A stretch of 64,000 nucleotides of DNA from Cupriavidus sp. (lineage in GTDB: Bacteria; Pseudomonadota; Gammaproteobacteria; Burkholderiales; Burkholderiaceae). The notes under the pieces were generated by a model. It was given only the letters and a program-made list of their open reading frames with translations. It was not told the origin of the DNA and did not search any database. The position numbers were made by a program, and so were the translations under genes. This document shows, piece by piece, positions 36,782-45,963 of this stretch. Each line of letters begins with the position of its first letter. The first letter of the stretch is position 1. Where the stretch lies: positions 1 to 64,000 of the forward strand of contig JAPSLP010000006.1 in the NCBI GenBank assembly GCA_031180665.1, in the 5' to 3' direction.

Positions 36782-37972
36782 CTACGCCACCGTCGCGTAA
36801 GCCAACGTCTTCGGCGTCTTGACGATGACCTCCGGCCGCTCGCCCACGATTACCGTATCGTCCAGCCGGAAGCCACCGAGTCCGTAGACATATAGACCGG
36901 GCTCGGCGGAATACACCTCCCCTGCCAGCAGCGGCCGCGTATTGAACGCCATGTCCTCCGGATACTCATGCAGCATCAGGCCAACGGCATGGCCGGTCCG
37001 GTGAAAGACGTATTGCGCGCAGTCGGCCCGCTCGATCACCTGCAACGCCGCGGCATCCATGTCGCAGACGCGTTTGCCGAGCACCGCCGCCTCGACCGCG
37101 GCATCGGCGGCTTCAGCCGCAACCGAGTAGAGGCGCGCCTGTTCGTCGGTCGGCTTGCCGCAGAACCACGTCCGTTCGTTCTCGACATACAGCCCATTCA
37201 AACGCGGCAGCACCAGGTTGACGATCGTGTCGCCCGCCGAGATGCGCGCGCCGCAAGCCGCGCCGTCGCCATGCGGCGAGGCGGAGGCGGGGCCGGTCAG
37301 CGTCCAGCACTTCAGGATGTCGAAGTCCTCGCCGGGAAAACGGCGCGCGGCTTCCTCGACCATCAGGGCCGCCATGGCGTGGTCCAGTTCCTGGACCAGC
37401 CGCCCCGCGCGGATGTTCTCGCGGTAGCGGTCCTGCACCCAGTCGGTCAGCGCCCCGAGTTCGCGCATCACCTGCAATTCCTCGGGATGCTTGACCCAAC
37501 GCAGGCTGCGCATCTCGCCCATCGCCGGCCGCAGCGTCATCTCCGGCAGGTAGCGCTGCGCCGCCGTCAGGATGGGGTGTCCGACATCGACGGCGATGCG
37601 CGACATGCCCAGTCCCTTCTCGGCCAGCAGGGCCGCAACGACCTCGGGCAGCTGCGGCACCAGCGGCAGGCGATTGGCAACGCGTGGGTGCTCGGCGTAG
37701 TAGGTGATATCCGACAACCACACCTTGCCCTTTTCGGTGGCGAAGCGCATATGGTTGGTCGACAGCTCGTTCATCACGGCAAAGGTGTCACCGTTGCGGG
37801 GGACGACCACGAAGACCGGCCGCTCCCACGGCCATACGTCCAGCTGGAAATTGGTCGCGAATTGAAAGAAGTCGGGCGTGCCGAAGATCAGCGCGTCGAC
37901 GCGCAGTCGGTCCATCAGCTTGCGCATCGACGCCAGGCGGTATTCGTGGACGGCTTTTGTCAGATGAGGCAT
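36782..37972 (-). CDS. M24-family (aminopeptidase P/creatinase-like) peptidase
   Basis: 396-aa protein: creatinase N-terminal domain (RLASMRKLMDRLRVDALIFGTPDFFQFATNF) and the pita-bread catalytic domain. Candidate catalytic segments are ISAGDTIVNLVLPRLNGLYVENERTWF, FHRTGHAVGLMLHEYPEDM and EVYSAEPGLYVYGLGGFRLDDTVIV. The usual first metal pair D-x(10)-D appears altered (N and E at the second site), so activity needs checking. ATG 37972 is 10 bp past the Bug stop, suggesting coupling; a TTG at 37999 is in frame. It may hydrolyse an amide substrate imported with that Bug protein. Confidence 0.85.
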   Translation of the reverse strand: MPHLTKAVHEYRLASMRKLMDRLRVDALIFGTPDFFQFATNFQLDVWPWERPVFVVVPRNGDTFAVMNELSTNHMRFATEKGKVWLSDITYYAEHPRVANRLPLVPQLPEVVAALLAEKGLGMSRIAVDVGHPILTAAQRYLPEMTLRPAMGEMRSLRWVKHPEELQVMRELGALTDWVQDRYRENIRAGRLVQELDHAMAALMVEEAARRFPGEDFDILKCWTLTGPASASPHGDGAACGARISAGDTIVNLVLPRLNGLYVENERTWFCGKPTDEQARLYSVAAEAADAAVEAAVLGKRVCDMDAAALQVIERADCAQYVFHRTGHAVGLMLHEYPEDMAFNTRPLLAGEVYSAEPGLYVYGLGGFRLDDTVIVGERPEVIVKTPKTLAYATVA

Positions 37973-37982
37973 GGCGTCGTGG

Positions 37983-38951
37983 TCAAAGAGAAATGCCAAG
38001 TTTGCGGATGATCGGGCCCCAGGCTTCGGCGTCCCGCTTCATATGGCGTTCCACTTCGGTGGATGGGCCCTTGATCGGTTCGAGAAACTGGAAGGCCAGC
38101 TTTTCTTTCAATTGCGGGTCGTCCAGCGCCTGATTGATGTCGGCGTTGATCTTTTGCACCAGCGCGGCCGGCGTACCGGTCTTGGCGACGATCGCGTACC
38201 AGCCCGGCACCGCGACGTCATAGCCCAGCTCCTTGAAGGTCGGCACATTGGGCAGCGCGGCGAGGCGCTTGTCGCCGGTGACGGCAAGCGGCACCAGCCT
38301 CTGCCCGACGATGTTGGCGTGCACGCCGGCCACCACATTCATCATCACCGGAGTCTGGCCGTTCATCAGGCTGGTGGCGCCGCCCGGCCCGTTGAACGGG
38401 ACGTGCTGCAGCTTGATTCCCGCCTTTTCGGCGACCAGCTCCATCGCCAGATGCGTGGAATTGCCGACGCCGCCCGACGCGAAACTGATCTCGCCCTGAC
38501 GCGCCTTCGCCATCTGCACGAACTCCTGCAAGGTCTTGACCTTCAGCGACGGCGCGGCGACGAAGACGAACGGCGAGTTCGCCAGCATGGCGACGCCCAC
38601 CAGATCCTTCGACGGGTTGTACGGCAGCTTTGGATACAGATGCGGGTTGAAGCTCAGGTTCGACACGCCGGCAAAGAACAGCGTGTAGCCGTCGGCGGGC
38701 TGCGACAGCACATAGTTGATGGCCAGCGCGCCGTTGGCGCCCGGCTTGTTTTCGACCACGACGGCCTGCTTCCACGCGTGCCCCAACCGTTCGGCCAGCG
38801 CCCGCGCCAGTACGTCGTTGCCCGTTCCTCCGGCTTGCGGCACCACCAGCCGTACCGGCCGGGAGGGATAGGTTTCGGCCTGTCCGATACCCGGAAGCGC
38901 CGCGGCCAGCACTGCGCCCGCAGTCCAGCTCATCAATGTTCGCCGTTTCAT
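37983..38951 (-). CDS. Bug/TctC-type periplasmic binding protein
   Basis: 322-aa Bug receptor with signal MKRRTLMSWTAGAVLAAALPGIGQA and mature start ETYPSRPVRLVVPQAGGTGNDVLARALAE. Conserved VPFNGPGGATSLMNGQTPVMM replaces the usual VPYKG loop. ATG 38951 is used; the frame upstream (to 39080) runs through the palindromic operator. It is transcribed with the M24 peptidase and lies downstream of the TetR gene, with a 26-bp palindrome between. Ligand unknown. Confidence 0.92.
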   Translation of the reverse strand: MKRRTLMSWTAGAVLAAALPGIGQAETYPSRPVRLVVPQAGGTGNDVLARALAERLGHAWKQAVVVENKPGANGALAINYVLSQPADGYTLFFAGVSNLSFNPHLYPKLPYNPSKDLVGVAMLANSPFVFVAAPSLKVKTLQEFVQMAKARQGEISFASGGVGNSTHLAMELVAEKAGIKLQHVPFNGPGGATSLMNGQTPVMMNVVAGVHANIVGQRLVPLAVTGDKRLAALPNVPTFKELGYDVAVPGWYAIVAKTGTPAALVQKINADINQALDDPQLKEKLAFQFLEPIKGPSTEVERHMKRDAEAWGPIIRKLGISL

Positions 38952-39026
38952 CCTGCACTCACTATTTCGTCGATTGGTCTCGGTCGAGATTCGCTTCGAA
39001 CGCCACCCACGGCGGTCCGAGCCAGA

Positions 39027-39052
39027 CGCAATGTACCACGTGGTACATTGCG
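39027..39052. promoter_or_regulatory. 26-bp perfect palindrome, TetR operator candidate
   Basis: A perfect 26-bp palindrome with core TGTACCACGTGGTACA and arms ending CGCAA/TTGCG lies between the Bug gene and the TetR gene. TetR-family dimers bind palindromes of this size. It is 75 bp upstream of the Bug ATG, so it could overlap the promoter of the Bug-M24 operon. Confidence 0.7.
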
Positions 39053-39121
39053 CGGTGTAGCGCGGGTATACGCGAATCACGGCGGAAATTCAGGGACTGG
39101 CGTGCGGAGGCGGCGAGGGGA

Positions 39122-39721
39122 TCACGGCCGGCGCTGGCGCACCATCATTTCGGCGAAGTACTCGATGGCAGCGGTCGTGCCCTTGCGGTCGCCGGTGGTG
39201 ACCAGATCGAGCAGCAGCCCTCGAATGGTGGCGACTTCGACGCGCGCGAGCAGCTTGGCTTCGGTGCGGCTCATCGCCAGATCGCGCTCGAAGCGTTCGG
39301 CCAGCATGCCGGTCCAGCTGCCGACGACATCCTCGAGAAAGCCACTGAAGCGTTCGCGGTCGCGGATGGCGCGGCCGTATATTTCGAACACCAGTTGCAT
39401 GATGGGCAAGTAGTTCGAGGCCGAATATCGCTGCCAGGCGGCGACCAGCGCCGTCCTGGGATCCGCGCCTTCGGCCAGCGTCTGCTGCCGCGCCTGCTGC
39501 TCGGCATGCCGGATGCGATGCAGCAGCGCCTGCCAGAATCCGTCCGCGGAACCGAAGTAATAGATCAGCATGCGATGGCTGGTACCCAGGGCCTCCGCGA
39601 CGCTGCGCAGCGACAGGTCGCCGAGGCCGTGGTCGAGCACATGCTCGGTGGCCGCATCCAGCAGTTGAAGGGCTTGCTCGCTGGTCGCGCGCGTGCTGGT
39701 GTCGGATTTCTTCGTAGGCAT
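39122..39721 (-). CDS. TetR-family regulator
   Basis: 199-aa TetR protein. HTH: LLDAATEHVLDHGLGDLSLRSVAEALGTSHRMLIYYFGSADGFWQALLHRIR. The C-terminal helical domain is unlike well-known drug-efflux repressors. It is upstream of the Bug and M24 genes on the same strand; the palindrome at 39027-39052 is its likely operator. Ligand unknown. Confidence 0.92.
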   Translation of the reverse strand: MPTKKSDTSTRATSEQALQLLDAATEHVLDHGLGDLSLRSVAEALGTSHRMLIYYFGSADGFWQALLHRIRHAEQQARQQTLAEGADPRTALVAAWQRYSASNYLPIMQLVFEIYGRAIRDRERFSGFLEDVVGSWTGMLAERFERDLAMSRTEAKLLARVEVATIRGLLLDLVTTGDRKGTTAAIEYFAEMMVRQRRP

Positions 39722-39841
39722 CGGATAGCGGTCGGTAGGCGGGACAACGACAGGGGCGTCGCGAACCGCGATTCTAGCCGCGGTCCGCCCCGTCGCAAGC
39801 CATTCCGACGCTACGCCCGGCCGGGCAAGGCAGCCCGGCGT

Positions 39842-40195
39842 TCAGGCCTGGACGATCGGTTCGAAGCCGCCGTAGATCATCCGCTGCCCATCGAAGGGCA
39901 TGTTTTGCATGTCGTTCGCCAGGCGCGGATCGGCCATCGACGCTTTCATGCCCTCGTCCCGCTTCTCGCGCGACGGCCACTCGATCCATGAGAACACGAC
40001 GGACTCGTCATCCTTGCGCTGGACCGCCATCGTGAACGACGTGACCTTGCCCTCGGGCACATCGTCACCCCAGCATTCGTAGACCTTCAGGGCGCCGTAC
40101 TCCTTGAACACCTGCGCGGCCTTCTGCGCCATTTCGCGATAGGCCTCGCGGTTGGCGGTAGGCACGGCAATGACAAAACCGTCGACATAGGACAT
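39842..40195 (-). CDS. DUF1428 family protein
   Basis: 117-aa ferredoxin-like (dimeric alpha/beta barrel-type) protein of the DUF1428 group: MSYVDGFVIAVPTANREAYREMAQKAAQVFKEYGALKVYECWGDDVPEGK and FSWIEWPSREKRDEGMKASMADPR. Function of the family is not known. AAGGAGA lies 5-11 bp before ATG 40195. The next gene on the strand (CaiB) ends 124 bp upstream, so its own promoter is likely. Confidence 0.9.
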   Translation of the reverse strand: MSYVDGFVIAVPTANREAYREMAQKAAQVFKEYGALKVYECWGDDVPEGKVTSFTMAVQRKDDESVVFSWIEWPSREKRDEGMKASMADPRLANDMQNMPFDGQRMIYGGFEPIVQA

Positions 40196-40318
40196 GGGGG
40201 TCTCCTTGGGAATCGATTGGCACCGGCGATCGGGTCCGCGCCGGATGGCGCAGCCTTTCGCTCGGAATGCGTTCGTTACCATAGTGCAAGAACCGCAATG
40301 TCCAAAGTGGACAGCAGG

Positions 40319-41455
40319 CTAGCCCTCCCCCTCCCGCGGTAGGAAGGCGTCTCCCTCGGCCAGCGGCGCGAAACGATAGGTCGCCGGCGTGCGCGACAGC
40401 TTCACCGGCGCACCCAAACCCCGGTAGCCGCCTTCCATCTCGACCACCATCTCCCGATGCGCGGTGTGCGGATGCTGCAATGCATCGGGCACCGACAGCA
40501 CCGGTGCGCACGGCACGCCGGCCTGCACCAGCGCATCGGCCAGGGTCTTGCCATCACGCGTGCCGAGTAGCGCCTCCAGCTCCGCCTTCAACGAGGACCG
40601 ATTGACCGAGCGCGCCCCGGCCGTCGCATAGCGCTCGTCGTCGGCCAGCGCGGCCATGCCCAGGTGCTCGCACAGGATGCGGAACTGCCGGTCATTGCCG
40701 ACCGCGAGGAAGATCGGATCGGTGGCGGTGGCCACCGTGTCGTAGGGGTAGATGTTCGGATGCGCGTTGCCGGTGCGCTGCGGCGCCTTGCCGCTCATGA
40801 ACCAGTTGGCCGCGTGCGGATGCAGCAGCGACAGGCCGGAGTCATACAGCGCGGCCTCGACGAACTGGCCGCGGCCGCTGCGCTCGCGCTCCTGCAAGGC
40901 GAGCAGCACGCCGAGCGCGGCGTTCAGGCCGGTCACCATGTCGACCACCGGCAAGCCGACGCGCAAGGCATCGCCGTCCGCTTCGCCGTTGATGCTCATG
41001 ATGCCCGCCATCGCCTGGATCGCGGCGTCGTAGCCCGGCAGGCCGCCCAGCGGCCCGTCGGCGCCGTAGCCCGAAACGCGGCAGTGCACCAGGCGCGGGA
41101 AGCGTGCCGACAGCGCCTCGTAGCCCAGGCCCCACTTCTCCATGGTGCCGGTCTTGAAGTTCTCGATCAGCACATCGGCGTCGGCCAGCAGCGCGAGCAA
41201 TGCCTCGCGCTGGGCCGGCACGGTCAGATCGAGCCGCATCACGCGCTTGTTGCGGTTCAGGCCGAAGTAGTAGGACGCCACGCCGTCCTTGAACGGCGGC
41301 CCCCAGGTTCGCGTGTCGTCGCCCTGCGGCGGCTCGATCTTCAGCACATCGGCGCCGTGGTCGCCGAGGATCTGCCCGCAGTACGGGCCGCCCAGGATGC
41401 GCGACAGGTCGACCACCCGGATGCCGGCGAGCGCGCCGGTGCTAGCTTGCGTCAT
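40319..41455 (-). CDS. CaiB/BaiF CoA-transferase
   Basis: 378-aa class III CoA-transferase. N-terminal GIRVVDLSRILGGPYCGQILGDHGADVLKIE, LNRNKRVMRLDL, and the catalytic aspartate in PGYDAAIQAMAG (near residue 142); C-terminal VPCAPVLSVPDALQHPHTAHREMVVE. It moves CoA between two carboxylic acids (for example succinyl-CoA to the substrate). Third gene of a minus-strand operon after an AidB-like acyl-CoA dehydrogenase and a Bug protein, which suggests uptake, activation and oxidation of an organic acid. Confidence 0.95.
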   Translation of the reverse strand: MTQASTGALAGIRVVDLSRILGGPYCGQILGDHGADVLKIEPPQGDDTRTWGPPFKDGVASYYFGLNRNKRVMRLDLTVPAQREALLALLADADVLIENFKTGTMEKWGLGYEALSARFPRLVHCRVSGYGADGPLGGLPGYDAAIQAMAGIMSINGEADGDALRVGLPVVDMVTGLNAALGVLLALQERERSGRGQFVEAALYDSGLSLLHPHAANWFMSGKAPQRTGNAHPNIYPYDTVATATDPIFLAVGNDRQFRILCEHLGMAALADDERYATAGARSVNRSSLKAELEALLGTRDGKTLADALVQAGVPCAPVLSVPDALQHPHTAHREMVVEMEGGYRGLGAPVKLSRTPATYRFAPLAEGDAFLPREGEG

Positions 41456-41497
41456 CGAATCCCCTTGCTGGTTGCCATCGTCGGCGCTGTCGTCAGG

Positions 41498-42487
41498 TCA
41501 GTCCAGCTGCGCGCCCGACTTCTGCACCACCGCGCGCCACTTGCCGACCTCCGCCTTGATGAACCCGCCCAGTTGCTCGGGCTTGGTCGACGGGGCGAAC
41601 TCCAGTCCCTGCCCTTGCAGGGTCTTGCGGACCTCCGGCTGCTTCAGCGCGTCGGCAAAGGCCGCGTTGAGCTTGCCGACGACTTCCTTGGGCGTACCGG
41701 CCGGCGCCACCACGCCGAAGAACACCGACACGTCGAAGCCGGCGACGCCCTGCTCGGCGACCGTCGGCACATCGGGCAGCGCCTGCGAGCGCTCCCTGGT
41801 CGTCACGCCCAACGCGCGCAGCTTGCCGCTCTTGATGAAGGGCAGCGCGGTCAGCACGTCGGTAAAGGTCATGCTGACCTGGCCGCCCAGCAGATCGTTC
41901 AGCGCCGGACCGGTGCCCTTGTACGGAATGTGCTGGAAGTCGGTGCCCGCCAGGTTGTTGAACAGCACGCCGGCCAGGTGCGATGACGCGCCGTTGCCCG
42001 ACGAGGCATAGGTCAGCTTGCCGGGATTGGCCTTGGCGTAGGCGATCAGCTCGGTGACGTTCCTGGCCGGCACCGACGGATTGACGACCAGCACGTTGGG
42101 CAGATGGCCGATCTGGATCACCGGCGTGAAGCTCTTGACCGGGTCGTAGTTGATCTTGCGATAGAGGCTGACATTGATCGCCAGCGGCGCCGAGGTGCCG
42201 AACATCAGCGTGTAGCCATCCGGCTCGGCGCGCGCGACGGCCTCCGCACCGATATTGCCGCCCGCGCCGGCGCGGTTTTCCACCACCACCGGTTGGCCCA
42301 GCGTGTTCTTCAGCGAGGCCGCCAGCGTGCGCGCCATCGCGTCGGTCGGGCCGCCCGGCGGGTAGGTCACCACCATCATGATCGGCTTGGACGGATAGTC
42401 CTTCTGCGCGAAGGCCGGCGCGACGCCGACGCACAGCGTAAGCGCGGAAGCGGCGGCCAGCGCCGCGATGCGTTGCCAGGGGGTCAT
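41498..42487 (-). CDS. Bug/TctC-type periplasmic binding protein
   Basis: 329-aa Bug receptor. Signal MTPWQRIAALAAASALTLCVGVAPAFA, then QKDYPSKPIMMVVTYPPGGPTDAMARTLAASLKNTLGQPVVVENRAGAGG; the ligand loop is IPYKGTGPALNDLLGGQVSMTF. AAGGAGACATGAG precedes ATG 42487. It lies between an AidB-like dehydrogenase and a CaiB enzyme, so its ligand is probably the acid those enzymes process. Confidence 0.94.
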   Translation of the reverse strand: MTPWQRIAALAAASALTLCVGVAPAFAQKDYPSKPIMMVVTYPPGGPTDAMARTLAASLKNTLGQPVVVENRAGAGGNIGAEAVARAEPDGYTLMFGTSAPLAINVSLYRKINYDPVKSFTPVIQIGHLPNVLVVNPSVPARNVTELIAYAKANPGKLTYASSGNGASSHLAGVLFNNLAGTDFQHIPYKGTGPALNDLLGGQVSMTFTDVLTALPFIKSGKLRALGVTTRERSQALPDVPTVAEQGVAGFDVSVFFGVVAPAGTPKEVVGKLNAAFADALKQPEVRKTLQGQGLEFAPSTKPEQLGGFIKAEVGKWRAVVQKSGAQLD

Positions 42488-42619
42488 CTCATGTCTCCTT
42501 GTCGGGCCATGCGCCGGCGGGATTCATCGTCCCGGGCGCTTGTTCGGTTTGTCGTTGTGTTGGGAAATGCGCCGCGAGACACGACGCCTCGCGACCGGCA
42601 GTCCGCGGGTCCGCGGTCT

Positions 42620-44410
42620 TCAGAACAGGTCGACCTGTTCGACCGCACCGGCCGGCTGCACCTCGCCTTCCATCGATGGCGCGACGGTGTCCGCCAGCCA
42701 CTCTGGCTCGACGCCGCCGGCCAGCGGATCGCGCGGCAGCACACGGTGGATCAGCACCAGCTGGGCCAGGCGCATGCGGCGCACCGAGCCGATGCGTCCC
42801 GCTTCCCACCCCATCGCCACCGCGCTGGTGACGTGATACAGCGCGGACGCGGCCTGGCGCGCGAGCACATCGCCAGCGGCATCGGCCCGCGCGGCGTCGG
42901 CGGCCAGCGTGCAGGCGCGCTCGAGCGCCAGGTCGAATGCGGCGCGGGCATTGGCGTGCATCGCCGTCTGCGCCAGCAGCGTTTGCAGATGGGTCCGCAG
43001 CACAGGCAAGGCGCCCTCGCGCCGGATCGCGCGCAGCACGTCGAGGGCGACGATATTGCTGGTGCCTTCCCAGATCGAACCGAGGTGGGCATCGCGCACC
43101 AGTCGCGGATCGCTCCATTCCTCGATGTAGCCGCAGCCGCCGCGAATCTCCATGGCGTCGCCGGTGACCTTGCGCGCGTCGCGGCAGGCGCGGAACTTGA
43201 TCAGCGGCGTCAGGATGCGCATCAACGGATAGGCGTCGGCCTCGCCGGCATCGGCCCGGCGCAGCGCCTCGGCGGTCTGGAACACCATCGTGCGGGCCTG
43301 CTCGGTCGGCAGCGTCAGCTTCAGCAATTGCCGGCGCATCAGCGGCATGTCGATCAGCCGCTTGCCGAACGCACGGCGCTCCCGCGCGATGAACAGTCCT
43401 TCCGACAACGCCCGGCGCATCAGTCCGGCGGCGCGCACGCCGTTGGACAGCCGCGAGTTGTTGATCATGTCCGCCATCTGCACGAAGCCGCGGCCCGGCT
43501 CGCCCACCAGCCAGGCGTGCGCGCCTTCGAGGCGGATTTCGCCGCTCGCCATCGAGCGGGTGCCAAGCTTGTCCTTCAACCGGATGATCCGATAATGGTT
43601 CGGGCTGCCGTCGGCCAGCCGGCGCGGCAGCAGGAACAGCGACACTCCCTTGATGCCCTCCGGCGCCCCATCCGGGCGCGCCAGCACCATCGCCAGCTCG
43701 GCGTCGGGATTGGAGCAGAACCACTTGTCGCCGCTCAGGCGCCAGCCGCCCTGCGCGTCGGGATCGGGCACCGCGCGCGTGGCGGTCGCGGCCACATCGG
43801 AGCCCGCGCCCTGTTCGGTCATGAACATCGCGCCCTGGTACAGGTCCTCGAACACCTGCGTGGTCAGGTTCGGCAGGAAGCGCTCGACCAGTGCCGGATC
43901 GCCGAACTTGCGCAGCGTGCGCGTCAGCGAATCGGTCATCGACAGCGGGCAGCACAGGCCGAACTCGGCCTGCACGAACAGATAGGTCAGCGCGTACTTG
44001 GCGGCCGCCGGCATCGGCTGCGGCCAGCCCAGCACGCCACCGCGATGCGATGCCGCCGCCAAGCCGAACTCGGCGAACGCCACGCGCTCCAGTTCCACAT
44101 AGGCCGGATGCTTGTCGATGCGCTGCGCATCGATGCCGGTGCGCGTGCGATGCGTCAGCGTCGGCGGATGATGGTCGGCGGTATTGGCCAGCGCATCGAG
44201 CACGCCGCCGGCCAGCGCGCCCATCCGGTCCAGATGCGGCAACAGGTGCTGGTACAGGTCCGCCGGCAGATACAGCGGCAGCAACGCGCGCAGATCGGGA
44301 TCGCTGGCAAACAGATTGACGCCATGCTGATCCGGCACCGGATGCACGGGCGGCGTCGCCGCGGCGGCAGCTTGGGATGAAACGTCCTGGCGGACGGCGC
44401 TGGTCGGCAT
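42620..44410 (-). CDS. AidB-like acyl-CoA dehydrogenase
   Basis: 596-aa acyl-CoA dehydrogenase of the AidB/long type. Features: MTDSLTRTLRKFGDPALVERFLPNL, GAMFMTEQGAGSDVAATATRAV, KLGTRSMASGEIRLEGAHAWLVG, and IRGGCGYIEEWSDPRLVRDAHLGSIWEGTSNIVALDVLRAI. The extra ~150 C-terminal helical residues are typical of AidB proteins, which have acyl-CoA dehydrogenase activity and in E. coli bind DNA. With CaiB and Bug partners a catabolic role is more likely here. ATG 44410 has AGGAGA 7 bp upstream. Confidence 0.93.
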   Translation of the reverse strand: MPTSAVRQDVSSQAAAAATPPVHPVPDQHGVNLFASDPDLRALLPLYLPADLYQHLLPHLDRMGALAGGVLDALANTADHHPPTLTHRTRTGIDAQRIDKHPAYVELERVAFAEFGLAAASHRGGVLGWPQPMPAAAKYALTYLFVQAEFGLCCPLSMTDSLTRTLRKFGDPALVERFLPNLTTQVFEDLYQGAMFMTEQGAGSDVAATATRAVPDPDAQGGWRLSGDKWFCSNPDAELAMVLARPDGAPEGIKGVSLFLLPRRLADGSPNHYRIIRLKDKLGTRSMASGEIRLEGAHAWLVGEPGRGFVQMADMINNSRLSNGVRAAGLMRRALSEGLFIARERRAFGKRLIDMPLMRRQLLKLTLPTEQARTMVFQTAEALRRADAGEADAYPLMRILTPLIKFRACRDARKVTGDAMEIRGGCGYIEEWSDPRLVRDAHLGSIWEGTSNIVALDVLRAIRREGALPVLRTHLQTLLAQTAMHANARAAFDLALERACTLAADAARADAAGDVLARQAASALYHVTSAVAMGWEAGRIGSVRRMRLAQLVLIHRVLPRDPLAGGVEPEWLADTVAPSMEGEVQPAGAVEQVDLF

Positions 44411-44529
44411 GCTTGTCTCCTCTTCCCACTTCTCGATTCGGCCGGGACGGGAGGCCCGCCCGATGCTCGAATGTTCGAGGAAACAGCGATTTGCGTCCAA
44501 TACTAAGAATGGCTCGGACGATATGTTTT

Positions 44530-45963
44530 TTATATGGAGCTTGCCTGCCGCATCTGCACGGCGGGATCGCCCAGGATCACGTAGTTGCGTGCGTCGTCGC
44601 GCATCACCCAGCGCAGCGCCAGTTCGCGATCCGGCACCACGGCGCCGGCCTGCCGCTCGCGCAGCAGATCGGCAAGCTCCGTGCTCAATGCCGCCCAGCG
44701 CAGGTTGAAGCGGTCCGTCGCGTGGCCGATGCGATCGCCGCGCAGGAGGCTGCCGATCACGTCGCGAAAGCCCTGCGTCTGCGGCGCGGCCCGCGTGTTC
44801 TGAAAACTGTAGGCCCAGGCCCGATCGACATGTCCGAGCACCGCCAGCGCGCCTCCCCCGGGATGGGCGAGCAGGCGCTGCGGCAGGCGCGCGGTGCGGG
44901 GAGCCTGGGCGATCCGCACGGGGGCGTCTGCCGGCGCGAAATCGTCGAACTCCGGCACGCCCGCGCCGTAGCAGGCAAAGCAGAAATAAATCATGCCGTG
45001 ACAGTCCATATCGTCGGGCAGATCGCCGGCGCCGAGCCAGTGGTCAGGCCCGATGGCCCCATAGCCTTGCCAGTCCTGGCAGACGATGGCCCCCTGCATG
45101 TCCGCCTGGCGGGGGTCCTGCGGACGCAGGCTCACGCCATGCGTGCCGGTGAACAGCAGCGACGGCGCGCCGCCGGTCAGCTTGCCACGCAGTATGTCGC
45201 GCAGCGCGGCCTTGGTGGCGGCCTCGGCGAGTACCGGATGGAAGGCGATGTCGGGTCGTCGCCCCAGCGCCTCGGCGAGGGGACCGGCCAGCTGGCGCGT
45301 CAGCAGGCGCGTCGCACGGTCGAAATCGTGGCACGTCGCGAACAGCACGCTGCTGGCCGCTGTCTGCGTGCGGTCTGTCGATTCCCACGCCACGATGCTT
45401 TCCGCGTAGCGGCGCAAATCCTCGGGCGCGGGGAAGTCGAGCCGGCCGACTGCCCAATACAGATCGAGCGTGTATTGGAACGCGTAAGGAATCTGCTGTG
45501 GCGATCCGACCAGCGCCAGATAGTAGGGCACGCCCAGTTCCGGATCGACCAGGTTCAAGGAGGCGCCATGCCGGCTCAGCCAGGCACTCGCGCTCTCGCC
45601 CGGCTGGCAGCCGGCCGCGCCGTGGAAGACGCGAAAACGGGCGCCAGCCTGTTCGCGCCGCCTGCCGATCAACGGCGCCAGCGCGTCAAGCCACGGAGCC
45701 GGATCGGTCCCGCTGGCGAATACCAGACCCCAGCCCGCTTGTTGGAGCGCATTGGCGCAGACGTCCCCCATCAAGGCAAACGTGCGCGCCTGCCGCGACT
45801 TCTCCGCGGCCGCTTCCGGCGAGCGCCGATGGCGGGCTTCGCGCCGTCCGAACGCATCGAAGCTGCGGGGATCGATCGGTGGCAGCGGCAGGCCGGTATC
45901 GGCGTCCACCCCGAGGGGCAGCGGCGCCTCGCCGTCGGCCGGTTCCGCGGCTGCGGTAGTCAT
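44530..45963 (-). CDS. Gingipain/caspase-fold cysteine protease-like protein
   Basis: 477-aa protein that reads as a C25 (gingipain)-type member of the caspase-haemoglobinase fold. The candidate catalytic histidine is H275 (LLFTGTHGVSL) and cysteine C331 (IYFCFACYGAG), each after a hydrophobic strand, and the C-terminal YVILGDPAVQMR is the segment that closes many C25 domains. YYLALVGSPQQIPYAFQY (148-165) also fits. There is no signal peptide, unlike secreted gingipains, so it would act in the cytoplasm. It is the last gene of the five-gene operon and overlaps the hydrolase gene by 4 bp (ATGA). Proteolytic activity and target are inferred from motifs; I have no alignment. Confidence 0.7.
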   Translation of the reverse strand: MTTAAAEPADGEAPLPLGVDADTGLPLPPIDPRSFDAFGRREARHRRSPEAAAEKSRQARTFALMGDVCANALQQAGWGLVFASGTDPAPWLDALAPLIGRRREQAGARFRVFHGAAGCQPGESASAWLSRHGASLNLVDPELGVPYYLALVGSPQQIPYAFQYTLDLYWAVGRLDFPAPEDLRRYAESIVAWESTDRTQTAASSVLFATCHDFDRATRLLTRQLAGPLAEALGRRPDIAFHPVLAEAATKAALRDILRGKLTGGAPSLLFTGTHGVSLRPQDPRQADMQGAIVCQDWQGYGAIGPDHWLGAGDLPDDMDCHGMIYFCFACYGAGVPEFDDFAPADAPVRIAQAPRTARLPQRLLAHPGGGALAVLGHVDRAWAYSFQNTRAAPQTQGFRDVIGSLLRGDRIGHATDRFNLRWAALSTELADLLRERQAGAVVPDRELALRWVMRDDARNYVILGDPAVQMRQASSI

